Made by a program: the position numbers and the translations under genes. The notes below the pieces were generated by a model that saw only the letters and a program-made list of their open reading frames with translations, had not been told where the DNA came from and did no database searches. Source: Trichoderma breve (taxonomy: Eukaryota > Ascomycota > Sordariomycetes > Hypocreales > Hypocreaceae). From it: DNA of 64,000 bases. Where the stretch lies: NCBI RefSeq assembly GCF_028502605.1, contig NC_079237.1, positions 1,302,001-1,366,000 of the forward strand, read 5' to 3'. This document shows positions 1 through 11,600 of the stretch, in pieces (position 1 is the first letter of the stretch; the number at the start of each line of letters is the position of its first letter).

Positions 1-810
1 AGGGTATGCTCCAACATGCTGAGTACGACTCTTGCCCAACTTCTACCCTGTAAACGTCATCTAACACAACTTTTGATAGGCAATGTTCGTCGACTCATCA
101 GCCCTTGCCGACTTTGGAAGAACTGAGGGGCTCTCTGCCACCTGGCGCAAGCGTAGTCATGGTCGGTAAGTCATTCAACACCACCCTCCCTCTGCTCCTC
201 CAACATTAACGGTCTTGCTTATACAGTAACATGTTGCGACCCGCGCGTCCTTCCTGATCAGTTCCTGGGTGGATTCGGAATGAGTATGCTTAGAGCCTTT
301 CTTTAACCCTCAAGCAACAGGCTGCTAACTCTTCCTCTTTAGAAGTCAGCGAGGTTAGAAACGCTGGCGGACGTGCAAGCGAAGCTCTAAGATCCATCAT
401 CTGCGTCGATCATGTGCTCGGTGTCAGCGCAGTCATTGTCATCCACCACACCGGTGAATCCTCCTGTTCCCAACGCTTAGGTTTAACAAGTACTAATGGA
501 ACTATTACTAGACTGCGGACTTACTCACCTCCGGAACGACTTCCTTCACAGTTCCTTGACTCAAAAGGCACCTAACAATGCCGCCGAGATTGCCAAGATG
601 GACTTTTTAGAGATTCTCGAGTAAGTTGGCTAGTTCTGGATTAATTCGGTACGGAGCCTGATGCTGATATATTATCGTTATAGTTTGAAAGCAAGCGTTA
701 TTGAAGATATGAAGATTCTTAAGGACAGTCCCTACCTCAGGAAGGACTTGAAGGTGTACGGATACGTATATGATATCAAGACTGGAAAGCTTCAGGACGT
801 CAAGGAGTAA
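1..810 (+). CDS. beta-carbonic anhydrase, 5' end cut by the window
   Basis: The gene interconverts CO2 and bicarbonate. I read exons 80-165, 227-283, 343-453, 512-620 and 684-810, with an earlier exon probably ending at base 3 (GTATGC donor, CTAAC branch site, TAG acceptor at 79). The joined protein has the zinc-binding signatures of the family: TCCDPR (Cys, Asp/Arg dyad), then EVRNAGGRASEALRS, then VIHHTDCG with the His and Cys zinc ligands. The usual C-terminal segment ending in YDIKTGKLQDVKE is intact. All introns are 58-76 nt and keep the frame. The N-terminus is outside the window, so cytosolic or mitochondrial location cannot be judged. It is convergent with the transcription factor that follows. 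A second, clearly diverged beta-carbonic anhydrase lies at 60.1-60.9 kb. Confidence 0.9.
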
Positions 811-1163
811 GAATGCTTAATTGCTGGCTCATATATTTTGAAGAGTTGCCTACCCTACATTTTGAAATAGGCCAATGTCGGTTTTCATTCACAAAGTGGG
901 AACGGGGTAGAGATGTTATACGCATGGATTAGACAATAGGCACTTCTATCAGTCAATATATGGTCTATCACCTTGCGATGCATCATGTATCCGTCAAAAT
1001 TGCGCAATCGTAACTGTGGAATTGTATACTCATAAATATTTTGATCAAATATCTAAACACTCGTTTCCGAAGCACCCGCTTCCACATGTACATCGCTGTT
1101 GTTGGTATCGCTGTTCATAATCAATCATTCACGCTAAATCGAAATCTTACACACCGTCCCCGG
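811..1163. other. convergent 3' intergenic stretch
   Basis: This lies between the stop codons of the carbonic anhydrase and the Zn2Cys6 regulator. It should hold both 3' UTRs. I see no further gene; the open frame at 1041 begins with TTG and is antisense to the regulator's last exon. Confidence 0.6.
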
Positions 1164-3788
1164 TTACTGGAATTGCGAATTGTATCCGAGCCAGTCCGAC
1201 TCTGGATCCGGCATCCTCATGGATTCCCCCGTCAGCCCATTAACGCCCTGAGTTTGCCATGCTTGACCGTTTGTTGATCTTGGCTCCAGCAACTTGGGGT
1301 AGTTAAAGAAGTCGAAGATGTCAATATTGTCGAGCTCGCTTAGGGAAGTGACTTGGGTTGAGGTCGGCTCCGAGCCCGATAATCTCGATGAGGATGTCAG
1401 AGTTGCTAGATCATGTGCGCTCCTAATGATTATTGTAAGTATGCGGTAGTATAACGAGAGAACGGCACAATTGACTACAACTTACCTGCGCATGGCTGTA
1501 AAGTTCATATCTCCTTGCCGCCCTCTCTGGACAGCTCGAGACAAGATTTTGGCATAGTTGTTGGCGACCTCCCAGTACTGTCCAATGTGGCCAAGAATCT
1601 CGATGAAGAATTCGATCTTGGGATCGACGGGGCAGCCTATCGAGGCCGCATGGACCAGCAACAGCCTGGCGGCAACCCAGAGGCCAAAGACGAATGGAGG
1701 GCCGAGGTTATCTAACCCACTGGCTTCAAAAACGTCTCGTGCAATATCTGCCAAGCTCTGGACCGCAGACAAACACCGTTGCATTGCGTAATACGACGGG
1801 ACGAAGAGATGCGACCTGACAGTCGGATATGCCGCCGAAGAATGCAACCGTACAACAGACGTGACGTAGGCGCCATGCAACATGAACCAGTTTGCTACCC
1901 TGCTGCCAGGATCAGAGTGGCAGAGGGCTGAGATTTTGCTGTAGTCACTCGGCAAACTCCTGAGCCAGCCATCCAGTGCACTGTCTAGAGAGCGGTAGTT
2001 GTTTCGCCAACTGGCCACGTCGGCAGAAGATGTAATATCGACGGGCGTCTTGAGGAAGTTGTGCACTTTGCTGAGTATCCTCAAGATCTCACAGTGGTAG
2101 GAGAAGCTGCCCAGGTTCTCTGGTTTATTGGTAGCATACCCCGTAGTGCCGTACGGCTGAGATATCGAAATCCAGGATCGCGTCTCGACTGGAACGTCTC
2201 TTGAAAAGAGATCGTAAGAGCATGGAAGGACCCTCTGCATTTTTCTGTCTTCCAACATGAAGTCAAACGTCGTTGTCGCTATTGTAGCGTATCGATCAAG
2301 CAGATAGACCATCCAACATATTCGCCGGCGGCCTTCATCCTCGATCCACGACTCCGGCCGCCCAGCAGTAACTCTTCGTATCGACCCTGTGTGTGGTAGA
2401 TTGTCAGACTGAACTGACAGATAGACGCTGCTTTCTTCGCAAAGCCCGAGTTGCTTGACGTTTTGTGCAAGAAGAGAGAGAAGATTCCACCCTTTGGGCC
2501 CATTCGAGGTGCCCAGCTCGTCCAAGCTGAGAATGACTAACGCCCTGAGTGCCGCAACGCTCACATTCTCCATTGCATACATCTGGACGATTTGTCTCGA
2601 TACAGCATGGTGATGGGCCCTCATTTCAGGAGTCAAGCGGGGATCCTTTAAAAACCTCAATGTGGTTGCCACGATGGCGTGCAAAAGCACACGGTCTGGC
2701 TCATTTAAAGAAGTCGACCCGAAGAATACGCCGAAGATGGTTTTGCGTTCCAAGATTGGACACCAGGGGTTGCAGTGTTTGAAGTAGAGGTCGACGATGG
2801 TATAGACGATGTCGTGAGGGGGAAAGTCATTAACGGCGGCGGATATGGATGAGGGGCCTCTTCGAGGCGCCGTAAAGCTAGAAGATGGATAAGTTTGAGC
2901 ATAGGAGTTATTTACCGCGGATGAGTCTGAGCCAGTATGAGATGGAATCCGGCCGCCTTGATGAACGTCGCCGTTACTTGCATCCCACGCAGGGGCTACA
3001 AGACTCGGCCTTTGCGTGGGCGTGCTCCTGGCAGCTCCCACGTGGCCAAGTCTTGAGCCATCCTGATGATAAGGGTCAGCCGGAGATGGCAAGTGGTTGC
3101 TGAGGGCTGGCGATAGCCCCTGAGCCTGCGAACCGGCCAGGTGGTCGTTGGCAATGTGCTCTTCGACGCGCCGTCCCAGGCTCTGCAGCAACGCATCGAT
3201 GCGGTTGACCTTGGCCTCGAGCTCCAGACTGAATCCTATGCGGCTGCCGGGCTTCTGCCTTTCTAGATAGACGCATGTCCGGTTATGCCGCGCGCACCAT
3301 GAGCATGCTGGCTCGGCGCGGTCACATTTGACCTTGCGCGCCTTGCAGAGCTCGCAACTGGGAGGGTCAGCGTGGCTGGTCTGATACGGCGGCTCGAGTT
3401 GTCACATTCACTCATTCTGGGACATGACTTGGGCGTGACATGAAATGATAAGGACAGCCAGAGGAGATAGGGGACAAAAGAGGAGATGTGATGAGATGAG
3501 ATGAGATGAGATGAGGCAAAAGCACGACGAAGCAAAGAGGGGGAGAGAGAGTTGCACAACATACGACGTCTTCTGATACTTGGTCCGCTTGCGCTTCTTG
3601 CCCGACGCGCCCGTCGATCCATTCTGCGACGACGATGCAACAGCAGGCGTGGTTTCGTCGGCGCTGGAGCCGTCATCGTGGCTCGATACCGAGTTTGCGT
3701 CCTCCTCGGGCATTGATAGCGAGACTGGTGGAGGCTCTTCTACGGTGCGTGCTGCATGGCCGGGATCGGGATCGGGGTGATTCCACAT
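1164..3788 (-). CDS. Zn2Cys6 fungal-specific transcription factor, candidate regulator of the glycerol genes
   Basis: A predicted nuclear DNA-binding regulator of about 784 aa; exons 3788-3565, 3357-1486 and 1422-1164. The zinc cluster (about residues 76-103) is textbook: CELCKARKVKC then DRAEPACSWCARHNRTC, with spacing 2-6-6-2-6. A basic KKRKRTKYQK stretch just before it could be a nuclear signal. A short linker and a Pro/Ser-rich segment follow. From about residue 255 comes the fungal transcription-factor middle domain (PHDIVYTIVDLYFKH, LSLDELGTSNGPKGWNLLSL). The last exon, reached through a 63-nt intron, adds an acidic/aromatic tail (LDNIDIFDFFNYP) that resembles an activation segment. I chose the first in-frame ATG; an extra 5' exon is possible. 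Intron 1 is long (207 nt). Its target genes are inferred only from linkage to glycerol kinase, channel and dehydrogenase. Confidence 0.88.
3491..3515. repeat. (ATGAG)5 microsatellite inside intron 1 of the regulator
   Basis: Five perfect ATGAG units lie in the 207-nt intron that separates the N-terminal exon from the zinc cluster. Confidence 0.9.
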
Positions 3789-4243
3789 CTGATATGGATA
3801 TGGCTGTGATTTGCTCCAAGTCAAGTCCAAGCTCCTCCTTATCGCGCATGCACAGAGACGACGCCTTTGGGGAGACTCTGCGGGCGATATCTCGTCATTC
3901 CTGGCCTGTTGTCTTGGTGGTTTGCTTTGCTTTGCTCCAGTCTGCAAGGCTCGGAGGTGGAGGTGGGGATTCAATATCGTAACGACTTGTCCATTTCCTT
4001 TAGTAACCGCTCTGTGCTTACGGGACCCCTAGTGGCTTTGTATCTCCCAGTTACAGGCATAGCGGGCTGTTAGCACGGTCCGTTACAGGCCCTTTACAGG
4101 CATGGGCTGGCGTTATCGGCGCTACTATTGGCCTGCTGCGCTGAAGATGCTCCAGGCTGCCAGTAAAAAAAAGCAAGCTACGCATTTCTGCAATCTCCAT
4201 CTCGTTGGTCGTCCCTTTTAGCCATCAACCCATCATCCCATCC

Positions 4244-4281
4244 ATTACTCGAGCATTACTCGAGCTTGCGCGAGCTTGCGC
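4244..4281. repeat. short tandem repeats in the regulator promoter
   Basis: Two perfect copies of ATTACTCGAGC are followed by TTGCGCGAGC and TTGCGCACAG. Each of the first two carries a CTCGAG palindrome. They lie about 460-490 bp upstream of the regulator ATG and could be paired protein-binding sites. Confidence 0.6.
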
Positions 4282-4602
4282 ACAGGGTAGGGCTCCGAAA
4301 CATGGACGATGCAGATGATTGGGTCTCTTGTTCCTCTTCTCCCTCTTCGGTCTCTTTCGCCTCGATCCTTGGCCTGCCTGTTTTGAGCAAGTAATTTGAG
4401 AATCAATATGCCGCGGCTAAGACTAAAGACTCCGCAAAGTCGATGATGAGCGTCGGTCTCTGTCTCTAGGAGGGCCGGTACGCGCCACTCTCCGGTTTTC
4501 ACTGCCACTGTGCCACCCATCTAATCAATCTGACTTCATCAGTGCTCGGAGCATCGTCAATCTCAATTGCCTCCCGTCGTGCTGATGGGGCCAAATGCCG
4601 AG

Positions 4603-4616
4603 TTCGAGCCCCGAGT
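4603..4616. promoter_or_regulatory. candidate shared element, copy 1 (regulator upstream region)
   Basis: TTCGAGCCCCGAGT matches the inverted half-sites of the copy at 13679 (CTCG-N5-CGAG) with one mismatch in the first half. The function is inferred from recurrence near genes of the same pathway. Confidence 0.3.
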
Positions 4617-5874
4617 AGGCGTCACGAGCCACCGTCCAGAACTCTTGGAAGCACTATTGCACACACCCTCTCGCTCGTTGCCTCCGCACGTTCTCCAACC
4701 CTGCTGCGTGCTTCGGGGTCGTTTCCGGGGATGCCCTCAGTTCCCAAGATCTTATTTGCGCCTAGCGCTGGCGGCGTTAAAAGCCCTTGTCGGCGGGACG
4801 CGTGTGAGGGCTACCACCATGAGGGCTTCGCTAGCCGTTCTCGTATCACTCCTCCGTTGGAGCACCTCGGAAACTAGGAACATGGGAAAATGCCCTATGA
4901 AGAATCGAGGCCTAGTCAATTGAAAATCTTCACCCCCCGCCCGCTTCGGGGAGAATTATCGACGGGCATATTGTACGCTGCCGACGCCGCGTCTATACTC
5001 GTTTACACGTACTCCAATGAAGCCATCACCATCATCTAGAAGAATGCGGAGCAACAGAGTTTCTCCCAGCGGCCCCAATCGTTCCATTCGCTAGCGGCCG
5101 AGTGTCAAACGGCCTCTAAACACACACTCTACTCCCGTCAAGGAAAATGATCATCCGATATTACTTGGTGGGCAACGAAAAACCCTCCTTCAGCGTGACC
5201 AATTGGTACGGAATTAGCGCCCACTGCTTCCGTTATGCAAAGCCCAGCAAAACGGAGCTCCCAAGGCTCCATATCAGTGATCCTTCTTGACGATCCGCTC
5301 GCATCTCCACACTCGGTCTTGGAAAACCGAGCCACTGCATGCTGCATGTGCTGATCAACGAGGCCGGTAAATCGACCCCGAAGCCTTATGAAGTGGGATC
5401 TCGACCGAGGTGTCAGGGGTCCGAGACACGCCTCGGTGAGCGTCCGGCCGTGCATGCATCCATAGATCTAGCTTCATGGTCTCGGCCAACTCTAACTCTC
5501 ACACGTGCAAGCCACGCGAGGTTGCGATAATTGGCAATATTCCAAGCCACGGCGCTTGCAGTCAGACGTCAGATTGAAGGCTGTGACATGGGTGACATGG
5601 GTGTCATCCCATGTCACTGCAACCAGCCTTCAGCTTTCGGACCTTTCAAGGTGCAATGCAATGTACGATACATGTCATGATCGTGATAGGGGCATGTAGG
5701 TACAGATATGCATGCGTGCGTGCTTGCTCACACCACTTGCCCAGTCAGTACCTCTCGGCCGATAAGAGTCCGCACGCTCAATGCATAGAAAATGACAGCA
5801 AATCGCTCGTGGTATTAATTATTGCTAGACTAACAAGATTTCATTACATGCTTTCCTTCTCGCAAAGTACTTCA

Positions 5875-7600
5875 TTACTCGTCGTTCAACCAGCCCCTGC
5901 TCATCTGAACCGCCTTCTCCCATCGAGCAAACTTCTTGCTCGCCTCCTGCTCTGAGATCTGAGGCTTGAAAAAGGTGCGACCCTCGTTGTTTACGTTCTC
6001 AAGGTCCTCGAAGCTGTTCCAAACACCCACTGCCAACCCAGCCGCGATGGCGGCACCCAGCGCCGTGGTTTCTCGCATTCCTGGTCTGTTGACCTTAATG
6101 CCAGTGAAATCAGATTGAGTCTATGATTGAAAATTGTCAGTTATATGTACTCGAGTGTTCTCTCTTCTCCTGCTGCATACGTACCTGCATGATCAGATCT
6201 GAGTTGCACATGCCACCATCGACGAGGAGTTCAGTGAGCGGCTTTCCGCTGTCCTTCTCCATGGCTCGGAGGATGGCTTGTGTCTGAAAGCATGTGGCCT
6301 CGAGCGTGGCGCGAGCAATGTGGCCACGCTGGGTGTAGGCAGTGATGCCGAAGATGGTTCCTCGGGCATCGTCGATCCAGTAAGGGGCAAAGAGACCGCT
6401 GAAAGCAGTGACAAAGGTGCAGCCTCCATTGTCCTCGACCTCTTCGGCAAGAGCACTAAGCTTGGATGACGACTCGATGAAGCCGAAGTTGTCAACCAAA
6501 AATTTGACACTGGATCCAGCGACGGCAATACTACCCTCAAGGGCATACATTCTCTTACCCTCGCCAAAATCAAAGGCAACAGTGGTCAGGAGACCATGGG
6601 TCGAAATGACGGGCTTGGGGCCTACGTTGTACAGCAAGAAACAACCGGTGCCATAAGTGTTCTTGGCAAGGCCGGCGGTAAAACCCTTCTGGCCAACCAA
6701 TGCGGCAGACTGGTCGCCCAAGCATCCGGTGATTTTGGTGCCCTTGAGCGAAGTGGTTGCCAGAGAGCCGTACGCCTCAGTGTCTGAGGAGGGCACAATG
6801 TTTGGAAGGTTGATCTTGCTTCGGTCAAGGCGGAACCAATCAATGAGATCAGCGTCGTATTTAAGCGACTCGAGGTTCATGAACATGGTCCGTGAGGCAT
6901 TGGAAGGATCTGTGACGTGGATGTTGCGGGCTGTTCCACCGTTCAGCTTGTACGTCAACCAAGAGTCGACTGTACCAAACGCAAGAGTTCCACGCTCATA
7001 GGCCTCCTTGACCTCAGTTACATTCTCAAGGAGCCACAACAGCTTGCTAACGGAGGGATACGTTGATAGAGGGAGACCACATCGGCTGATGAGCTCGCTA
7101 GCTCCAATACGATGCTTCAGCTTGCGAACCAGCTCCTGGGATCGAGCATCGGTCCAGACAATGGCATTGTGCAGCGCCTTGCCCGTCGTCTTGTCCCAGA
7201 CGACAGTGGTCTCACGCTGATTGGTGATACCAACGGCAACAATCTGCTCGCGGTTGTGACCCTGCTTCTCAAACTCAACAACAGCACCATCAACGCAAGT
7301 CTCTACAGACGAAACAAGCTCTTCAGGATCATGTTCATGCCATCTGCGCAATTGATAAGTTTCTCTTCATCTTTTGTTGACTCACATTACGTGTACATGC
7401 AGATTTACTTACCCAGGATGAGGATAATGCTGCGCAAACTCTAATTGATGCGTGGCAACCACCTCGCCTCTCTGGTTGAAGATGAGAAACCGAGAGCTTG
7501 TGGTGCCCTGGTCTATGGCTCCGACGAAGGTGGGTCGGATCATGGCTTTGGACTTTCTGAATCTCTTGCTCTTGAGTCTTTTGGAAAAGGATGAGAGCAT
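5875..7600 (-). CDS. glycerol kinase (FGGY family)
   Basis: Phosphorylates glycerol to glycerol-3-phosphate with ATP, the entry step of glycerol catabolism. Exons 7600-7413, 7343-6185 and 6120-5875 give 530 aa, near the family size. The N-terminal ATPase-fold motif is [16 protein letters not shown]; the join restores [10 protein letters not shown]; later come [26 protein letters not shown], the FGGY-type [18 protein letters not shown] and [15 protein letters not shown]. The last exon continues in frame from that motif. From the upstream ATG the protein carries a very basic leader ([18 protein letters not shown]); a second in-frame ATG at 7543 gives [12 protein letters not shown] without it. 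It is divergent from the aquaglyceroporin and lies downstream of the regulator in the same orientation. Confidence 0.95.
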
Positions 7601-10425
7601 TCACAAGATGTTGGTCCTGTTGTACGAACAAGGCCAAGGAGGGGTAAGTATTGGGGTGGCGAGAAAGAGAAGAAGAGTGAGGATAAGGGGGAAGAGAGGG
7701 CAGGAACGACGTCTTAATATACAGACACAACAGAGCAGAGCTGGCAATGCGATCACGACCGATGAGATGAGACAAAAAGGACAAGAGGAGACGGGAAATT
7801 AGGTGGTATAATAATGGAAGAGAAAGGCCAGATGAGATGAGTGGTGTGGTACGAAGGTGTGGCTTGGTAGGGGGGCCTTTATGTCTGGTGCTGTCCCCCA
7901 GCAGATGGACTAGCAAGCCGATAGTGGCTTCAGTGTTAGTCTCGCCTCCCGGAACAATTCTTTCCAGGAGGGAATCGAGGCTCCCAGGCCAGGGGACAGT
8001 TTGCTTTAGGCAGTCTTTAGCACTGGCTTCAGCACTAATCAGCCGCGTGGGATCTACCCCTCAGTTCCCCGCCATCCACAGAGTCTAATCCAAATCCCCA
8101 GATTGTGGAGGCGCAAAACGGTCACGAGGGAAGAGAAACGGCTGGAGAATACGGAGCCGAGACCGAGCGCCAAAATTAGCTGGGAGGGCAGACCGAACTC
8201 GCTCGAACTGGTGGAGGCGCGGAACGTCAAGTTGACGCACAGCATTTGGCGCAAAAATGCTACATGACTAGCTGCTAACGGCACGGCCTGCACTGTCTGG
8301 GTCGCATTGCGTCTACGACTTTTCCCAAGGACCAACTGCTCCTACGACTACTGTACGCCTAACAAGCTTCCCCATGGGCAGATGCTTGCTTAAGCTTGTG
8401 CTTGTGCCTGTGCTTGGGCTTGCCTCGGCTCAGCTAATGTGGCTAGCTAGTCAGTCGTGAAGCTGACTTACTTACTGCACCTTGCCTTGCTCTCTTCCCG
8501 CTCAAGCAACAACCACAACCACATCGCGGCAAGGATCCCCGCGTGATTCCCGCATGGACCCTCCGTTTCGGGCATCAGCATCCCGAGCTCGAATCCGGGG
8601 GCCCGAATAAAGACGCTGCAAGCCCACATCGCCGAGAGGCCAACTCGGGCTCTGCCGCCCGACCACATAGGCTGTCCGGCTGTCCTCGCCAGCGCCAGAA
8701 GAGCCCTATGGCTAGCCTCAGTCCTGCTCGCCTAAGCTCTGGAACGCAGCTAGAAGCCGCTACGCTCGGGAAACCCCAACCATCGTCGCGATCTTGATCG
8801 GAAAGAATAGCGAGGGTGGGGGCTGCAGCTTGGGATTGCAATACCGAATGTGGCTGAGGCCAGTCCTGCAAGGTCTCACACCTAGAACACCTAGACACAC
8901 CATCCCAGCCAGGATTCGGATAAGCGCCCGTGTCTGAAGCAGCACACCTTTTTTTGACTAATGGAATAGTAAACGGTACTGCGTCGGGGAAAAAAAATTG
9001 AACCAGACAGACGGCGGCTCCCCCGGTGAAGCGACGATGGAGGCCAAGTCCCATGCCCTAAGACTAATCCTCGCACTTGTGCACACACAAGGCATGCCGT
9101 CTTGTCTAATCGGGATATGCACGCCGCTCCATCCATGCATCAAGCATGGCTAGGGCCGGCTTCATGTATGTACAGGTATGTACAGGGCCCCAGAAGCTTA
9201 ATGTTGGTTGTGCTGATCTGTCCGTTGTTTGTGAGGGTTCCATCATTGTGCGTCGTCGTGCTTTGTCCAACGGGAGCTCCTCAAGTATGAACTCGTGTCC
9301 GTTTTCTTTCTTCGTCTTTTTTCTTCTTCTCCTTTTCTTCTCTTCTCCCACCGCCGGATTCTCCTTTCTTGACAGCAGATGCGCTGCTGCTGTCTCACTC
9401 CGCTCTTTGCGCGCTAAGAAGAATTTTGCATCCGGCCTGGTCCGGCGCGTGGATAGCCAGGTAGTCAGGACACGCCGGCGGTCCCCAAAATCCCACGAGA
9501 GTCTCACAAAGCCCTAGCCCGTCAATATGGCATGTCCCATCTGGACAGGGAGGGGGGGTATGAAATGCGATGCCATCCCCTCCCCTCCTCCGCAGGCAAA
9601 GACACTCCATCCCAGATTACTCGTAGAACCTCGGTCACACCCGTCTTGCCCGCCAGTCTTCCGTCCTTTTTTACTACTGCTCGTGCTAGTAGTAATGGAG
9701 TGCAGCAGTAGTAGCAATGGCGACAATGAGGGTGACCTGATTCGGTGTAAGCCTCCGAGTGTGCGCGTGTGTTGAAGCATGATAAACCCCGGCTTTGCGC
9801 ATCAAAAAACCCGAGCCCCAGGTCGTTGTTCGGTAAACCCATCATTCGATTTCATCTTCCCCTCACCCGTCCGGCCAACGTTATTCGCAACCTTGGCATC
9901 ACCTGAGCCCGAGTTATTGGATTCCTAGCGCTTTGATTCATTTCCCGTCTGTTCCTAGTCCTTGAAGCTTCCCATCTCATCCCCGTATTTGAGGCGGGGA
10001 AGAACGTGTTCTCGATTTCTCCAGATCCACACACTGGGAAAAGCCCTTGCTTGACCAGATCTGTTTCCAATCTCTTACCGTCCGTCAGCTTGTGGGAATC
10101 TTGTCATCTTCGGCCACCCCCTCATCTCGTTTGCGTCTGCACCACCGACTTACCCGATCTTTTTTCTGCTGTTCCCATCCCCAGCCAGCCTCAATTGTTA
10201 TAGGGCGTGTGGTAAGGCCCCACGAGGAGAGACGTAATAGCTCTTCGGATTCCTAACCGCGGGTGTGAAGTTGATAGTAGTATCGCGAGCCTGGCAAGCC
10301 TGTAACCCAAGGGGGTTAAAAAACTATAATTTGACAACACCTCCCACCCTCCTTCTTTTGAAACACTACCCCAATTCTTTCTGCCAATTCTCAACACACA
10401 CATACATTCGAAGTATAGCTTCCAA
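7601..10425. other. 2.8-kb divergent promoter region of glycerol kinase and aquaglyceroporin
   Basis: No supported gene. The stretch separates two divergently transcribed glycerol genes and is unusually long for that. It contains pyrimidine-rich tracts (around 9300-9360), a CTCGAATCCGGGG element at 8588-8600, and several GC-rich CCCGAG/CTCGGG words between 8575 and 8670. The open frames on both strands lack coding-like composition. Confidence 0.6.
8588..8600. promoter_or_regulatory. candidate shared element, copy 2 (kinase/channel promoter)
   Basis: CTCGAATCCGGGG resembles the elements at 4603 and 13679: same first half-site and 5-nt spacer, weaker second half. It is about 1 kb upstream of glycerol kinase and 1.8 kb upstream of the channel. 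Confidence 0.25.
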
Positions 10426-11600
10426 ATGTCACATTCTGAAGAAACATCTGAATTCTCCATTGACAAAGCCGCTCCTCTTCCTCTACGCAACCCCAACATG
10501 GGCCAATCCAGCCTCGACGATGCCCCAAGAATGGAGTTGCTGTCGCCTCCTCTAGAGGAAGAGCAGTTGGCCTGGAGCAAGATTCGCAGCTACTGCCAGG
10601 ATTTCTTTTCAGAATTCTTGGGAACAATGACCTTGATCCTCTTTGGTGACGGCGTCGTTGCACAGGTCGTCTTGAGCGGTGGTACCAAGGGTGACTATCA
10701 GAGCATCTCCTGGGGCTGGGGGTAAGTCGTACTGCGTATTGCGGTAAACCTTGGTGAGAGCTTGATCACTAACAAGCAAACAGAATCGCTGTCATGCTTG
10801 GCGTCTATGTCGGCGGCAAATCCGGCGGTCACCTCAACCCAGCGGTGACCTTTGCTAACTGTCTGTACCGCGGCCACCCTTGGCGAAAGCTCCCCGTCTA
10901 TGCCCTTGCTCAGCTCCTGGGAGCCATGACGGGCGCCGCCATTGTGTACGCCAACTACAAGTCAGCCTTCGATGCCTTTGAGGGCGGTGCTGGCATCCGA
11001 ACCGTGACCGGCCCTACCGCCACCGCGGGCGTCTTTTGCACGTATCCGGCTGCATTCATGACTCGGACGGGCATGTTTTTCTCCGAGTTCATCGCCAGCA
11101 GCATCCTCATGTTCTGCATCTTCGCCCTGGCCGATCCCAACAACATTGGAGCCGGAAACCTGATGCCGCTTTGCCTCTTCTTCCTCATCTTTGGCATTGG
11201 TGCTTGCTTCGGCTGGGAGACTGGTTATGCCATCAACCTGGCTCGTGACTTTGGCCCCCGATTGGTGTCGTTCATGATTGGATATGGCCATGAAGTGTGG
11301 TCCGCAGGCGGTTACTATTTCTGGGTATGCCGCATCCCTCTTTTTTTCTTCTTTTGTTTCCCCTGGGCCCCCTTTTTTGACGGTGATGATGCATGATTCG
11401 TTGTTGCTAACCATGCACTGCAGATTCCCATGGTTGCCCCATTCTGCGGCTGCGCCTTTGGCGGATTCTTGTACGACGTCTTCATCTTTACCGGAAACAG
11501 CCCCATCAACACTCCGATGCTGGGCCTTCAACGCCTGATGCGACCCCGCAAGAGCGTGTGGTCCAACACCCACCCGGCAGCCATTGAAAACAAGGTCTAA
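10426..11600 (+). CDS. aquaglyceroporin (MIP family glycerol/water channel)
   Basis: A plasma-membrane channel expected to pass glycerol. Exons 10426-10721, 10784-11324 and 11424-11600 give 337 aa. A roughly 55-residue cytosolic N-terminus precedes the first membrane helix (DFFSEFLGTMTLILFGDGVV). The two pore half-helix motifs are present: HLNPAVTF, and a variant second motif NLARDFGPR in which Pro is replaced by Leu. NLA at this place is also known in the yeast glycerol facilitator Fps1. The Asp in ARDFGPR and the length of the third extracellular loop point to a glycerol rather than a strict water channel. Both introns are short and conserve the frame (WGWG-IAVMLG and GYYFW-IPMVAP joins). 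It is divergent from glycerol kinase. Confidence 0.94.

Larger units (their letters stand above)
3789..5874. other. 2.1-kb intergenic region: regulator promoter and glycerol kinase 3' flank
   Basis: No convincing gene is present; the open frames are short and lack conserved features. It should hold the promoter of the minus-strand regulator, with tandem CTCGAG-containing repeats at 4244-4281 and a CTCG-N5-CGAG-like element at 4603-4616, and the 3' flank of glycerol kinase. Confidence 0.6.

Noticed and set aside
3789..3974. N-terminal extension of the regulator upstream of residue 1
   Set aside because: The open frame extends there only from a TTG; no ATG in frame. A separate upstream exon cannot be excluded.
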